A stretch of DNA of 64,000 nucleotides, from NCBI RefSeq assembly GCF_965228935.1, contig NZ_OZ245846.1:4216001-4280000 (forward strand), written 5' to 3'. Positions within the stretch are counted from its first letter, which is position 1. Each line of letters starts with the position of its first letter. Shown piece after piece: positions 10,401 to 18,630 of this stretch. The notes beneath the pieces are model-generated. The model was not told the origin of the DNA. It worked only from the letters and a program-made list of their open reading frames with translations, and did not search any database. The stretch comes from Ulvibacterium sp965228935 (GTDB lineage Bacteria; Bacteroidota; Bacteroidia; Flavobacteriales; Flavobacteriaceae). The translations under genes and the position numbers were made by a program.

Positions 10401-10462
10401 AGAAAAACCCCCGTTAAAAGGCATTTTCCCAAAACTTTGAAAAGTTGTTTTCTCATAATCAT
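7448..10462 (-). CDS. susC: SusC/RagA-family TonB-dependent outer-membrane transporter
   Basis: 1004 residues. It has a signal peptide ending at LYAQ, then a CarboxypepD-regulatory-like beta-sandwich (ITGTVTDENDQGVPGANVVV...) at about residues 34-115, then the Bacteroidota TonB box region DEVVVIGYGT (about 114-123). The plug domain follows, with the typical ALQGRAAGVTV, VRIRGVNSI and LKDASATAIYG motifs, and then the 22-strand barrel ending in TYTLGLKVGF. It imports oligosaccharides using TonB/ExbBD energy in complex with the adjacent SusD. It is the only SusC/SusD pair in the window, so it may serve both the anhydro-D-galactose and L-galactose halves. No ECF sigma/anti-sigma genes are adjacent, and the plug lacks the extra N-terminal signalling extension, so regulation by AraC proteins is more likely. 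Confidence 0.97.
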   Translation of the reverse strand: MIMRKQLFKVLGKCLLTGVFLICFGLQQLYAQQTITGTVTDENDQGVPGANVVVQGTTNGVVTDFDGNFSIEADSGDVLVISYLGYSTQSVTVGNQTTINIQMVPDASELDEVVVIGYGTVKKKDLTGAVSRVSSESYENQPVTRVDEALQGRAAGVTVARANGAPGAGIKVRIRGVNSITGNNDPLVVIDGILGGDLSTLNPNDIAALDILKDASATAIYGVRGSNGVILVTTKKGSGKGKINVDFFTTISQVPDLLPTLADNVGDFARIENLRKLSIGQNPTFTDAEIAELISNGGTNYQDEILRTGFSENLQISASGSEGNIRYFLSGNYRDEEGIVINTGFQQFSLRSNIDAKIGNRLQVGLNIFGSRGETRNNFEAFGNGQGSLIYKSLTWDPTTPIFDANGDYNRRSIKGIASLNLNPVLTLTESQATDVNERFAATLNATYQITDNFSYTIIAGTQVSNLNVQRYDVEGSDEIPDATFRTDKRTTYQISNIFTWQKLFNDKHNIKLTGVQEYNNTKDVANNYNADNLLLPNGFYFAETGAGFSIGNDFGERELSSFMLRAEYILADNLSITATGRYDGTSVFRPGEKWGFFPSIAAAYSLINPSEDTGFINSLKLRAGWGQVGNQGIDNFGTFANLDDNIYAFTGGAPSPGTFIDSFANELLTWETTTQTNVGVDIGFNEGRGSLSIDGFQKVTSDLLLETPVSGTNGGGNINSNVGEVENFGFDVALGYDIIQNDKLNWNANLALSYVTNEVTQLFNNLERIDGQVTVPGGQARVANIIELGEPLGQFQGATFLGTWKSSEAAEAATFGRVPGDAKYLRDENGEIVFGAIGNGQPTLTWGFNNTISIGNFDVNFFLNGSHGFDIYNLTQAGITGGAGDSRSFMASDQVNQWTPENETDIPATVQFFNSSRYVEKGDFIRLSNLTIGYTFNDALGSDTSLKLYAGGQNLFLITDFSGYDPESSSRRTEQGNADVGPGINVGAYPIARTYTLGLKVGF

Positions 10463-11076
10463 TTGGTTTAAGTTTAAGTTGAAAAAGTTCGAGTTTTGAA
10501 TGAATTAAAAGTTCAATGTTTCCCTATTTTCTAGACACATGGCATATTACTTACTTGACAACAGTTAAAGCCTTTCATTGCCATCATTTCAATTAACTGG
10601 TCTGAAAAATAGGAATATCGCATTATTTTGAATGTTAATACAACTAGACTAAAACTAGACAAGGGCAAAAAATTCCCTAAAGACTCCTAAACGGTTGGGC
10701 CTCTTTATTCCGATTTTGATCCTGTAGTCGTACATCGTGTTCAGATTATTGGTAAAGACCTGATGGCTCTTTGATGTGGTCATCAAATTCTCTTAAATAC
10801 CGTTAACAAAGATTTACATATATAATCTGTATCAAGGAAACATATGATTTGAAAGCTATCACAAATGATTTTGTCCCGTAACGGTCGGAAAGCCTATATT
10901 TCAAAACGTATATCGAAAAAATCTCGCTTATCCCATGTCTTTCAATGTGGCAAGATATGTTTTGATCATACCATAGCCTATGCGGAGAATAACCTGTAGT
11001 GGTATTATTTTAACCAAGGGGTAGCATAACAGATGGCGATAGCAAGGACACGTACAAACCGTTAATTCCTAATGGT
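10463..11076. other. 614-bp intergenic region upstream of susC
   Basis: This is the only gap over 300 bases. It must carry the susC promoter. A clear Bacteroidota -33/-7 pair was not found. It contains the AACTAGAC direct repeat described separately. It also holds a 42-codon minus-strand open frame (10655-10783, starting MTTSKSHQVF and ending GVFREFFALV) with no recognisable similarity, which may be chance or a decayed remnant. No RNA gene or mobile element was seen. Confidence 0.5.
10642..10660. promoter_or_regulatory. Direct repeat upstream of susC, possible activator site
   Basis: AACTAGAC occurs at 10642-10649 and again at 10653-10660. Start-to-start spacing is 11 bases, close to one helical turn, about 180 bases upstream of the susC start. 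This spacing is typical of tandem half-sites for dimeric or two-domain DNA-binding proteins. Which regulator would bind is unknown. Confidence 0.3.
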
Positions 11077-12378
11077 TTAAAGTGTATCCAACAGGTATAG
11101 GAACAAGGCCATGAAACCTCCTGACACTGCCACAATTGCGGTGAGCACACTAAACGTTTTTAAAAGTTTGGAAGTCCCTACCTCATGCACTTCCTTAAAC
11201 AACCAGAAGAAACTACTGTTTACGTGTATAATCCCAAGTGAACCGGCCCCGATGGAAGCAGCGGTCAATTCTGCCGGGAGTGTTCCGCCGGTTACCATGG
11301 GAGCCATAATGGAGGCCGTGGTTGTCAAGGAGACCGTAATGGAACCCGTAACGGTGGTAAACATGAAACTCAGTAAAAATGGAAGGATGATACCAATAGC
11401 CTCAAGTCCAACGGTATCCGGCAGGAGTGTATTTATTATTGCCGTATCCTTAATAACTTGACCGAATGCGCCCCCTGTCCCCGTAATCAATATAACCGTT
11501 GCAGATTTGGCACCCGAAGTCTGAAAATAATCGTTCAACTTTTTTGTAAACTCCTTTTTTTCCAGCAAGGGCAAGGCAAAAACCACCCCGATCAAAAGTG
11601 CCCAGACCGGATTCTTGATGAATGCAATCAAAGGATTCGCTCCTGAAAACAAGTTACCGATTCCCATTAGTACTAAAGGAATCAATAAGGACACAAAAGG
11701 TAAAATACGCCTTATGCCCTGTATTGAAACTTTCTTGGTCTCTGTTGCCGTACCCAAATTTGTAATTGGGAATACTAGATTTTTTGTATTGAGTTTGATC
11801 CAAATCAGTCCGCCGGACACCGCCGTTAAACCGACTATTATATTAAAAGGTATCATTCCTCCGATATCGGTTTCCAATATCGCGGCTACGGCCAATGGAC
11901 CTGGTGTAGGTGGAATAAGGGCATGGGCTACCGTTAGGCTGCTGGCAAGGGAGAGCCCCAAGACCAGTACGGAATGCCCTGATTTTTTGGATAGGGCCGT
12001 AATGGTCGGTAACAATGTCAAGTAAGCAACATCGACAAATACGGGAATACCCACAAGAAAACCAATGACTGCCATCGCCAAAGGCAAATGTTTAACACCA
12101 AATAGCTTAATGATACTTTCGGCAATGACATCGGCTCCTCCTGTCACTGCAAGAATTTCCCCTAATAGGGTTCCAAAAAGAATAACCAGTCCTATCCATT
12201 TTAGGGTATTGCCAAAACCATTAAGCAGGCTCTCGGTAACCGCTTCCACGGAACTGCCTGAGGTCAACCCCAAAATAAGTCCTGTTACCAAAAGTGCAGG
12301 GATAGGGTGTACTTTGAGAACCGTAATGGCCACAATGAGCAGAACAACGCAGAAAACCAATACGGCCAACCCGGTCAT
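11077..12378 (-). CDS. GntP-family sugar-acid permease
   Basis: 433 residues, very hydrophobic, with about 12 predicted membrane segments. The sequence matches the gluconate:H+ symporter family GntP/DsdX: VHPIPALLVTGLILGL near the N-terminus, PVFVDVAYLTLLPT, and AHALIPPTPGPLAVA, the last being a hallmark of the family. It sits in the inner membrane and moves aldonate-type sugar acids with protons. It lies 6 bases downstream of a sulfatase gene and is surely cotranscribed with it. In this locus plausible substrates are anhydrogalactonate, galactonate or L-galactonate, but this is inference. A weak inverted repeat without a T-run overlaps the stop codon. Confidence 0.9.
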   Translation of the reverse strand: MTGLAVLVFCVVLLIVAITVLKVHPIPALLVTGLILGLTSGSSVEAVTESLLNGFGNTLKWIGLVILFGTLLGEILAVTGGADVIAESIIKLFGVKHLPLAMAVIGFLVGIPVFVDVAYLTLLPTITALSKKSGHSVLVLGLSLASSLTVAHALIPPTPGPLAVAAILETDIGGMIPFNIIVGLTAVSGGLIWIKLNTKNLVFPITNLGTATETKKVSIQGIRRILPFVSLLIPLVLMGIGNLFSGANPLIAFIKNPVWALLIGVVFALPLLEKKEFTKKLNDYFQTSGAKSATVILITGTGGAFGQVIKDTAIINTLLPDTVGLEAIGIILPFLLSFMFTTVTGSITVSLTTTASIMAPMVTGGTLPAELTAASIGAGSLGIIHVNSSFFWLFKEVHEVGTSKLLKTFSVLTAIVAVSGGFMALFLYLLDTL

Positions 12379-12384
12379 GTTTTG

Positions 12385-13959
12385 CTATTTCAATTCCAGC
12401 TGTTCGATTTCCGAATCCCCATCACCGCGAATGGCTTGAAAAGCGGTAATCATTTCCCGTAATTTTTCAGGCTGTTTTTTTGCCAGGTTATTTTGCTGTC
12501 CAATATCCTCCTTTAGATTGTACAATTGGTATTCATCGGCATTGGCCAGTTCAATGTTCACTTGCATGTTGATTGCCGGGCCTTCATAGGGTGGAATCAT
12601 TGCCCAATCACCTTTGCGAAAAGCAGTTCGGGAAGTTGCTTCGATTACTAGCTCACTCCTACCCCTTTGGCTCTTGCCCAACAATACATCCAATAATTGT
12701 TTGCTGTCATCCGTACTTTCATTGCTGCCCACCAAGGAGGCCAGGGACGAAAACAAATCCAATTGCGATACCAGGGCATCCGATACACCGGGATTGATTT
12801 TCCCCTTCCAATATGTAAAAAACGGGACGCGGGTCCCTGCTTCGAACAAACTATACTTTCCCCCTCTAAGGTTACCGGCAGGTTTATGATTCCCCAGTTT
12901 TTCTACCGAATCATCGTAATATCCATCATTGACCACCGGGCCATTGTCACTGGAAAATATAATTAGGGTATTCTCCAACAGTCCTTCTGTTTCCAGTGTT
13001 TTTATGAACTCACCAACCACCCAATCCGCTTCCACGATAACATCTCCCCGTGGCCCCATTCCGGATTTGCCCACAAATCTGGGGTGTGGCGTACGTGGTA
13101 CATGCGGCTGCTGCAACGCGTAATACAGGAAGAATGGAGCACTCTTATGTTGCTTTACATAGTTTTGGGCTTCGGCCAAAAAGTAATCTGCCATGTCTTC
13201 GTCTATCCATTTGGCGGCCTCGCCCCCTTTCATAAAACCGATGCGGGGAATTCCGTTTACGATACTGTTGTTATGCCCATGATGCCATTTCATTTTGAGC
13301 ATTTCAGGATTCTCAAGTCCTGTAGGTTCGCCCGGAAAATTTTTGGTATAATCGACTTCTATGGGATCATTGGGATCTAGATTCACTACATGTCCATTTT
13401 CAATGTAGACCGTAGGCACTCGGTCCTGGGTAGCCGCCAAGATGTTGCTATAATTAAAACCGATTTCGTTGGGGCCCGGGGCAATCCGTCCGTTCCAATC
13501 CACATTTCCGTTGCCTAGCCCCAAATGCCATTTGCCAACAATACCGGTTTGGTACCCCTGCTTTTTTAGCATTTTAGGAACGGTAACCTGGGCCGTATCA
13601 ATAATCAATGGGGCCGTTCCGGGAAGAATCTTTGCTCTTTTGTTACGCCATGGATAAATCCCGGTCAACAAAGCATATCTACTAGGGGTACAGGTGGCGG
13701 AAGAGGCATAGCCATGGGTAAATCGCATACCACCGTTGGCCAGTTTGTCCAGATTGGGTGTTTTCAATTCTGTTGCTCCATAGGCTCCCATTTCCCCATA
13801 ACCCAGATCATCGGCGTATATGATAATGATATTTGGTCTTGAAATTTCGTTCTTGGTTACTTCTTCCTTCCGCTCCTGTTGCTTGCAGGCTGTTATGGCA
13901 ATCAGTACCATTATGGAAATAGAAATAAAGTGTTTTCGTCTTGTGGAGGCCATATTCAT
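12385..13959 (-). CDS. Formylglycine-dependent sulfatase (S1), lipoprotein
   Basis: 524 residues. The lipobox is AITAC (Cys25). The sulfatase fold is shown by NIIIIYADDLGYG (metal-binding Asp pair, residues 50-51), by CTPSRYALLTG with Cys90 as the residue converted to formylglycine (CxPSR motif), by GKWHLGLG, by the QPHVPRTPHPRF histidine motif, and by SSDNGP near residue 340 for metal binding. Sulfate esters of algal galactan would be the substrate. The S1 subfamily cannot be assigned reliably by eye. First gene of a two-gene operon with the GntP permease. A weaker copy of the conserved element lies about 165-200 bases upstream. Confidence 0.93.
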   Translation of the reverse strand: MNMASTRRKHFISISIMVLIAITACKQQERKEEVTKNEISRPNIIIIYADDLGYGEMGAYGATELKTPNLDKLANGGMRFTHGYASSATCTPSRYALLTGIYPWRNKRAKILPGTAPLIIDTAQVTVPKMLKKQGYQTGIVGKWHLGLGNGNVDWNGRIAPGPNEIGFNYSNILAATQDRVPTVYIENGHVVNLDPNDPIEVDYTKNFPGEPTGLENPEMLKMKWHHGHNNSIVNGIPRIGFMKGGEAAKWIDEDMADYFLAEAQNYVKQHKSAPFFLYYALQQPHVPRTPHPRFVGKSGMGPRGDVIVEADWVVGEFIKTLETEGLLENTLIIFSSDNGPVVNDGYYDDSVEKLGNHKPAGNLRGGKYSLFEAGTRVPFFTYWKGKINPGVSDALVSQLDLFSSLASLVGSNESTDDSKQLLDVLLGKSQRGRSELVIEATSRTAFRKGDWAMIPPYEGPAINMQVNIELANADEYQLYNLKEDIGQQNNLAKKQPEKLREMITAFQAIRGDGDSEIEQLELK

Positions 13960-14121
13960 AATATTATCCTTTGTTGTATCTATTCTTTTCTTTTTTCAAT
14001 ACATTTGATTTCTAGATTCCAGTCTCTTTATTTGATGGAAAAGCTGCCCTATACCTATTTAGAAATGCCCTAGATTAAGACCTCTTAAACGTACATATTC
14101 AACATAACCGATTCCAAAACT

Positions 14122-14158
14122 AAATTAACCCTAATCAGCACTATTTTACCCCTATTGG
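14122..14158 (-). promoter_or_regulatory. Weaker copy of conserved operator-like element upstream of sulfatase-gntP
   Basis: On the minus strand this shows GGTAAAATAGTG followed about 10 bases on by GGGTTAATTT. This fits the pattern of the two strong copies at 22.2 and 29.7 kb (AAGGTAAAATAA ... TAAATT) with a one-base shift. It is upstream of the sulfatase starting at 13959 and just downstream of the AraC gene. Confidence 0.4.
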
Positions 14159-14243
14159 AATCCACGTTTCAGCCGAAAATTAGAAATGCCAAAATATAAA
14201 AATAGAACAAAGCAGTTATGTTTTATGTTGTTAGAAAGGATAT

Positions 14244-15128
14244 TCAAACCAATTCTGCAGCATTTTTATATCGCTCCATATAATTTGAAGGCGTTACCCC
14301 CATCAAAGTCTTAAATTGTCTATTAAAATTGGTAATCGTATTGAATCCCGATTGATAGCAAATGGTAGAAATTTGCAATTCACCTTCAATCAATAACTTA
14401 CAAGCATGCCGTAGACGAATTTCGTTCAAGTATTGTGTAAAGGATTTCTTCGTCCTTTTCTTAAAATAGCGGCAGAATGCATTCGGGGTCATATAGGCAA
14501 TGGAAGCCACTTGATCCAGCTCTATCTTTCTATCAAAATTTTCGGTCAGAAAGGAAATGATCCGGGCCATCCGATCTTTTTCATTTTGATTGTAGTTGTT
14601 GACAATTACTTCGGAACATAGGGTGACGTAACTTTCACTTACCGATAGTATATCCAGGATTTTTAAAAGGCCAACGATTCTGGATAATCCTTCATCCCCT
14701 ACCATTCCCAATATGTAATTGTGCGCTAAATGCGTTACAGCCTTCGAAAACTTTAGCCCTCGCTCGGCTTTTTGAAAAAGCGTATGCAGTTTTTGGGTTT
14801 CGGCCAAATCCAAAAAAACCTTTCCCAAAAATTCGCTCTCAAATTTGATGACAACAAGATTTACGGCCTCATCTTCCGTGGTATCCGAATAATATTCCCT
14901 ATTATTCCTAAAAAGATGGGGGACGTTACTACCAATAAGATACAATTCGCCTGGAGCAAAATTACCTATGGAATTTCCGACATATCGGGTACCCGTACTT
15001 TTTATAAAATAGATAAGTTCCAATTCCTTGTGAAAATGCCAGTCCTGCTCTATACATGGCATTCTATCCTGCCGTACCAGAAAGGAATTTTCAGGCCTTC
15101 TTTCGGTTTGTTTATAGGTAAGTTTCAT
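14244..15128 (-). CDS. AraC-family transcriptional regulator
   Basis: 294 residues. The N-terminal half is a cupin-type sensor (WHFHKELELIYFIKSTGTRYVGNSIGNFAPGELYLIGSN-like pattern: histidine-rich strand, then PGELYLIGSNVPH). The C-terminal half, about residues 190-290, is a double helix-turn-helix AraC domain, with IELDQVASIAYMTPNAFCRY, FTQYLNEIRLRHACKLL and ICYQSGFNTITNFNRQFKTL. It is a monocistronic gene between two sulfatase-containing operons. Copies of a GGTAAAATA element lie on both sides of it and upstream of the dau and GH127 operons, so it is the best candidate activator of those operons. The inducer is probably a galactan-derived sugar (inference). Confidence 0.93.
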   Translation of the reverse strand: MKLTYKQTERRPENSFLVRQDRMPCIEQDWHFHKELELIYFIKSTGTRYVGNSIGNFAPGELYLIGSNVPHLFRNNREYYSDTTEDEAVNLVVIKFESEFLGKVFLDLAETQKLHTLFQKAERGLKFSKAVTHLAHNYILGMVGDEGLSRIVGLLKILDILSVSESYVTLCSEVIVNNYNQNEKDRMARIISFLTENFDRKIELDQVASIAYMTPNAFCRYFKKRTKKSFTQYLNEIRLRHACKLLIEGELQISTICYQSGFNTITNFNRQFKTLMGVTPSNYMERYKNAAELV

Positions 15129-15250
15129 TATTTACAGATTGTACTTTTTCCTACTAATATGAAAAACATCGGCATAAAAGAAAGACCGGGTTTCTTGTTC
15201 CCATTTAGCAATACACTGCTAAAAATAATAAATTACCTCAATTAATCGTT

Positions 15251-15275
15251 ACAAAGGTTACATAAAGGTAAAATA
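15251..15275 (+). promoter_or_regulatory. Operator-like element upstream of araC-type gene
   Basis: Contains AAAGGT (15253-15258) and AAAGGT again (15264-15269), 11 bases apart, the second continuing as AAGGTAAAATA. That 11-base string equals the core of the strong elements at 22.2 and 29.7 kb. Its orientation is inverted relative to the AraC gene that starts at 15128, which would suit autoregulation. Confidence 0.45.
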
Positions 15276-15331
15276 GTGTATTTTAAAGGCTTACTCCCTT
15301 CGTTTAATCACCTTGCCAAGTTTCGAATCTG

Positions 15332-16981
15332 CTAGTTTATATCGGCCCGGTTGCCCATCCAACCATCTTCCATTTGGGAAATCAATCGATTTACGAGGTC
15401 TGGATTTTCGTCCGCTATGTTGGTTGTCTCATCAGGATCCAGCTTGTGATCATATAGTTCCACATAAATAGGTTTTGCCTTGGGGCTTTTTCGATCTTTC
15501 CAAGCGACAAAACGATATTGATCGGTGCGCATGGAATACCCCATCAAATCATTCTCAAAAAGATCTCGGTTCCAAGAATCTTCTTGCTGCTCAATAATTC
15601 GTCCTTCCACCTCCTCGATCAGAGGGCCAAAATACGTTTCCCTCATTTCTGCCGTCAAGGGATTGGCCGCCCACTCCCGAAGTGCCGGACTTGGAAATTG
15701 GCTGAATACGGCCTTCTTCCATTCTTTTTGCGGGTTTTTAATCAGGGGGACAAAACTTTGCCCTTCCAGATGACCTGGTATCTCAAGACCCGCTAATTCG
15801 GATAAGGTCGGATACATATCAATAAGTTCTACCAAAGCATTCGTTTTTTTACCTCTTGTTTCTTCCGGCATGTCCGGTGTCCATAGTATCAGGGGCACCC
15901 GTGTGGCGATTTCATAGTTGGTCGCCTTGCCCCAAACGCCCATATCGCCCAAATGCCAGCCATGGTCGCTCCAAACGATGATAATCGTATTATCCCGTAC
16001 CCCATTTTCCTCCAAAACGGCAATCATTTTTCCAATTTGGGCGTCTACGTAACTTACGGAGGCCAGATAGGCATGCTTCAAGGTTCTGGCCAATTTACCA
16101 TCTATTGGCCCACTTTTGGGAATGCCGTGCCGAACACGAAGCTCAAACGAGGCATGGAGACCCATGGCCGCACCATTTTTAGGTGCCATAGTATGCTTGG
16201 CCATAGGTATCTCTTCCCTATTGTATAAATCCCAATACTTTTTGGGCACATTCCAATCAAGGTGCGGCAGGCGAAAACCAAGGCCCAAAAAGAAAGGCCT
16301 GTTATCATCTTCCACCAAATCTTTTACTGTGGCCATGGCCAATTCGGTGTGGTACCCGTCTATGTAGGCATGGTCAGGGACATCCGCACTTTCATATGCC
16401 GGTCCCCTGCCCAGTGCATAATGACTTACACTGCTATATTTTGCACGGATAACCGCCTGATTCTTTTTGTAAATTTCTTGATTTTCCTTTAGCGCATAGG
16501 CCCCGGGGTAATCTGGTTTTTTAAATCTGACTTTGTCAACGGCAGGTTGTCGACTCCAAGAAAGTGCCGAATCCGTAAATTTCCCATGATATATCTTTCC
16601 GGCATAAACGGTCTCGTATCCATTGTTCCTAAAATGCTGGGGCAAGGTGATGATATGAGGATTGGCATCTCGGAAATAGGTATAGTTTTCAATGACTCCA
16701 ATGGTTTCGGGTCTTGCCCCGGTCATTAAACTGGCACGTGACGGACTACAGATCGCCTGTTGACAATAGGCATTTTCAAACAAAAGTCCCTCGCCGGCCA
16801 AAGCATCAAGATTTGGGGTTATCGCTATTTTAGAGCCATACGCGCCCAGTTCCGGCCGTAAATCATCAACCGCAATGAAAAGAACATTTGGTTTTTTGAC
16901 AGTTGTCTTCCCTACTTTTCCTTCCTCTTGACAGGACAGGACAAGAATCAAAATACCGATATACCTATAGATTTTTTTCAT
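15332..16981 (-). CDS. Iduronate-2-sulfatase-like sulfatase (S1_7-like), lipoprotein
   Basis: 549 residues with a lipobox LVLSC (Cys17). PNVLFIAVDDLRPELGAYGS is the signature of the iduronate-2-sulfatase-like group, and CSPSRASLMTGARPE contains the formylglycine Cys78. RLPHLDWNVPKKYW and VWSDHGWHLGDMGVWGK supply further metal- and substrate-site residues. In the characterised carrageenan locus of Zobellia an S1_7 enzyme of this type removes carrageenan sulfate, and the same role is plausible here. It is the last gene of a four-gene operon (sulfatase, GH127, sugar porter, this gene), 25 bases after the porter. Subfamily placement is by resemblance only. Confidence 0.92.
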   Translation of the reverse strand: MKKIYRYIGILILVLSCQEEGKVGKTTVKKPNVLFIAVDDLRPELGAYGSKIAITPNLDALAGEGLLFENAYCQQAICSPSRASLMTGARPETIGVIENYTYFRDANPHIITLPQHFRNNGYETVYAGKIYHGKFTDSALSWSRQPAVDKVRFKKPDYPGAYALKENQEIYKKNQAVIRAKYSSVSHYALGRGPAYESADVPDHAYIDGYHTELAMATVKDLVEDDNRPFFLGLGFRLPHLDWNVPKKYWDLYNREEIPMAKHTMAPKNGAAMGLHASFELRVRHGIPKSGPIDGKLARTLKHAYLASVSYVDAQIGKMIAVLEENGVRDNTIIIVWSDHGWHLGDMGVWGKATNYEIATRVPLILWTPDMPEETRGKKTNALVELIDMYPTLSELAGLEIPGHLEGQSFVPLIKNPQKEWKKAVFSQFPSPALREWAANPLTAEMRETYFGPLIEEVEGRIIEQQEDSWNRDLFENDLMGYSMRTDQYRFVAWKDRKSPKAKPIYVELYDHKLDPDETTNIADENPDLVNRLISQMEDGWMGNRADIN

Positions 16982-17006
16982 GTGTCCATGTTCCTTTTAA
17001 AAACCA

Positions 17007-18575
17007 TTACTGCTTAGGGGTCAGGGCCAACTGTACTTCTTCAATGGTCATGTTCTTGGTTTCCTTTAGATAGACATAAAGAATAATCAACCCGATACCT
17101 ACCGTAACGGCATAAAACAACAAAGTGGCACTGATTCCCATAGTGGCCAATTGCCACGGAAAAAACTGCTGTACCAAATAGCTTGTGGTACTGGTAACCA
17201 GCGTAAAGAAGGGAATGGCCACGCTTCTAATGGATATTGAGAATATTTCAGAAAACAATACCCACATCACGGGGCCTACGGAAAACTGAAAGGCCGCAAT
17301 AAAGCTCAGAATACCTATCAGAATCAGTAGTGCGTTGATCTTTACGGCTTTTTGCAACACTAAACTCGAATGTTTCCGTGTATCCTCCACACCCAATGCT
17401 TCTATCAGGGCCTGTTTAAACTCGATGTCGCTTTTAAAGGTTATGTCCACCAAAGTATTCAATCGTTCGGAATCCGGAATAACCGTCATTTCGCCTATGG
17501 CCTCCTTATTCAAGGAATAACTCGCCATCTTAAATCCGTAGAAGCAAATGCAAAGACTTATGATTATCCACAGCATACCTCCAATTATCATAGGTCTCCG
17601 GCCAATTTTATCAACCAAAAGTAGTCCTAGGATGGTAAACACAACACTGATTAGACCAATCCAAATTGCCTGCGCAAAAGCCGCATCAGTACCTAGACCC
17701 AACTGCTCAAATATGGTGGGAGCATAAAAAAGAATAGCGTTGATACCTGTGGCCTGTTGGGCTATGGCAATGGTCATTGCAATTATTAAGGTAATACGCA
17801 TAGGTCTACTAAAAATTTCCTTTAACTGTGCCATAATGGAACGACCTTCATCGCCATTAGATAGCCCTTCCTGCATTTCCAAAATTTGGTCGGACACCTC
17901 GTTTTCCGGGATTACCTTAAGCAACGTATTCTTCGCTTCTTCAATTCTACCCATGAATACCAACCATGCCGGACTTTTGGGTATGAAAAAAAGAAAGACC
18001 AACCACAGCGTAGCGAAAAGCACTTCGGATCCCAACATCCATCGCCAAGTATACACATCCATGCCCAATGTTTTGGTCCATACTAAATCGGAATTGGCCA
18101 GATTTAAAATCAGATAATTCAAAAAATAGGCTGCGGATAGGCCTATTACAATGTTTATCTGAATCATAGAAACTAATTTTCCCCTCCAGCGCGGGGGTGC
18201 TATCTCACCAATATACATGGAGGCCATGGAAATGGAACTAAAGGCCAGTCCTCCCAAAAAACGAGCCGCTATCAGTGTTTCATATGTGGGGGCCAAACAG
18301 GAAAAAATGGCGGAAACAAGATAAAGTGATGCAGCTATTTGCAGGGCCTTTTTCCTTCCAAATGTATTACAGGCATATCCTACCAAGAGCAGGGCAAACA
18401 GGACCCCCAAGGCAGGAGCTCCGACAACCGTACCCAATTCCAAATCGGTAAGTGCGAATTCCTCCGTAATGAATTTGACCGTCCCCGAAATTAGGGCGGC
18501 ATCAATACCAAAGACAAAACCACCCATGGCTACAATTGTGGCATAGGTAAATGCATTCTTTTTATGTTGCGTCAT
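17007..18575 (-). CDS. MFS sugar porter (sugar:H+ symporter)
   Basis: 522 residues with about 12 membrane segments. Sugar-porter signatures are GGFVFGIDAALISG in TM1, NTFGRKKALQ and DKIGRRPMIIGG (the repeated G-R-[KR] loops), IGEIAPPRWRGKLVS, a PESPRW-like PKSPAWLVFMGR, and QQATGINAILFYAPTIFE. A loop of about 65 residues (around 360-420) between the middle and C-terminal helices is longer than usual. It would carry a released monosaccharide or disaccharide across the inner membrane. It lies in the GH127 operon, 55 bases downstream of GH127, so 3,6-anhydro-D-galactose or galactose is a reasonable substrate guess. Confidence 0.92.
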   Translation of the reverse strand: MTQHKKNAFTYATIVAMGGFVFGIDAALISGTVKFITEEFALTDLELGTVVGAPALGVLFALLLVGYACNTFGRKKALQIAASLYLVSAIFSCLAPTYETLIAARFLGGLAFSSISMASMYIGEIAPPRWRGKLVSMIQINIVIGLSAAYFLNYLILNLANSDLVWTKTLGMDVYTWRWMLGSEVLFATLWLVFLFFIPKSPAWLVFMGRIEEAKNTLLKVIPENEVSDQILEMQEGLSNGDEGRSIMAQLKEIFSRPMRITLIIAMTIAIAQQATGINAILFYAPTIFEQLGLGTDAAFAQAIWIGLISVVFTILGLLLVDKIGRRPMIIGGMLWIIISLCICFYGFKMASYSLNKEAIGEMTVIPDSERLNTLVDITFKSDIEFKQALIEALGVEDTRKHSSLVLQKAVKINALLILIGILSFIAAFQFSVGPVMWVLFSEIFSISIRSVAIPFFTLVTSTTSYLVQQFFPWQLATMGISATLLFYAVTVGIGLIILYVYLKETKNMTIEEVQLALTPKQ

Positions 18576-18630
18576 TTGTTTCCTTAGGTTTAATTGGTTT
18601 TCACAAGGTGTTTCGTGCGAGTAGATTTGT

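Noticed and set aside
10655..10783. 42-codon minus-strand open frame upstream of susC
   Set aside because: No similarity or ribosome-binding context recognised, and it overlaps the putative regulatory repeat; not called as a gene.
11056..11078. Inverted repeat AAACC...GGTTT over the gntP stop codon as a terminator
   Set aside because: The stem has a mismatch, is A/T-rich and has no T-run, so it is not convincing as a terminator.
11615..12025. Plus-strand open frames opposite the GntP permease gene
   Set aside because: Antisense to a membrane protein gene with strong family motifs; translations are low-complexity and unrecognisable.
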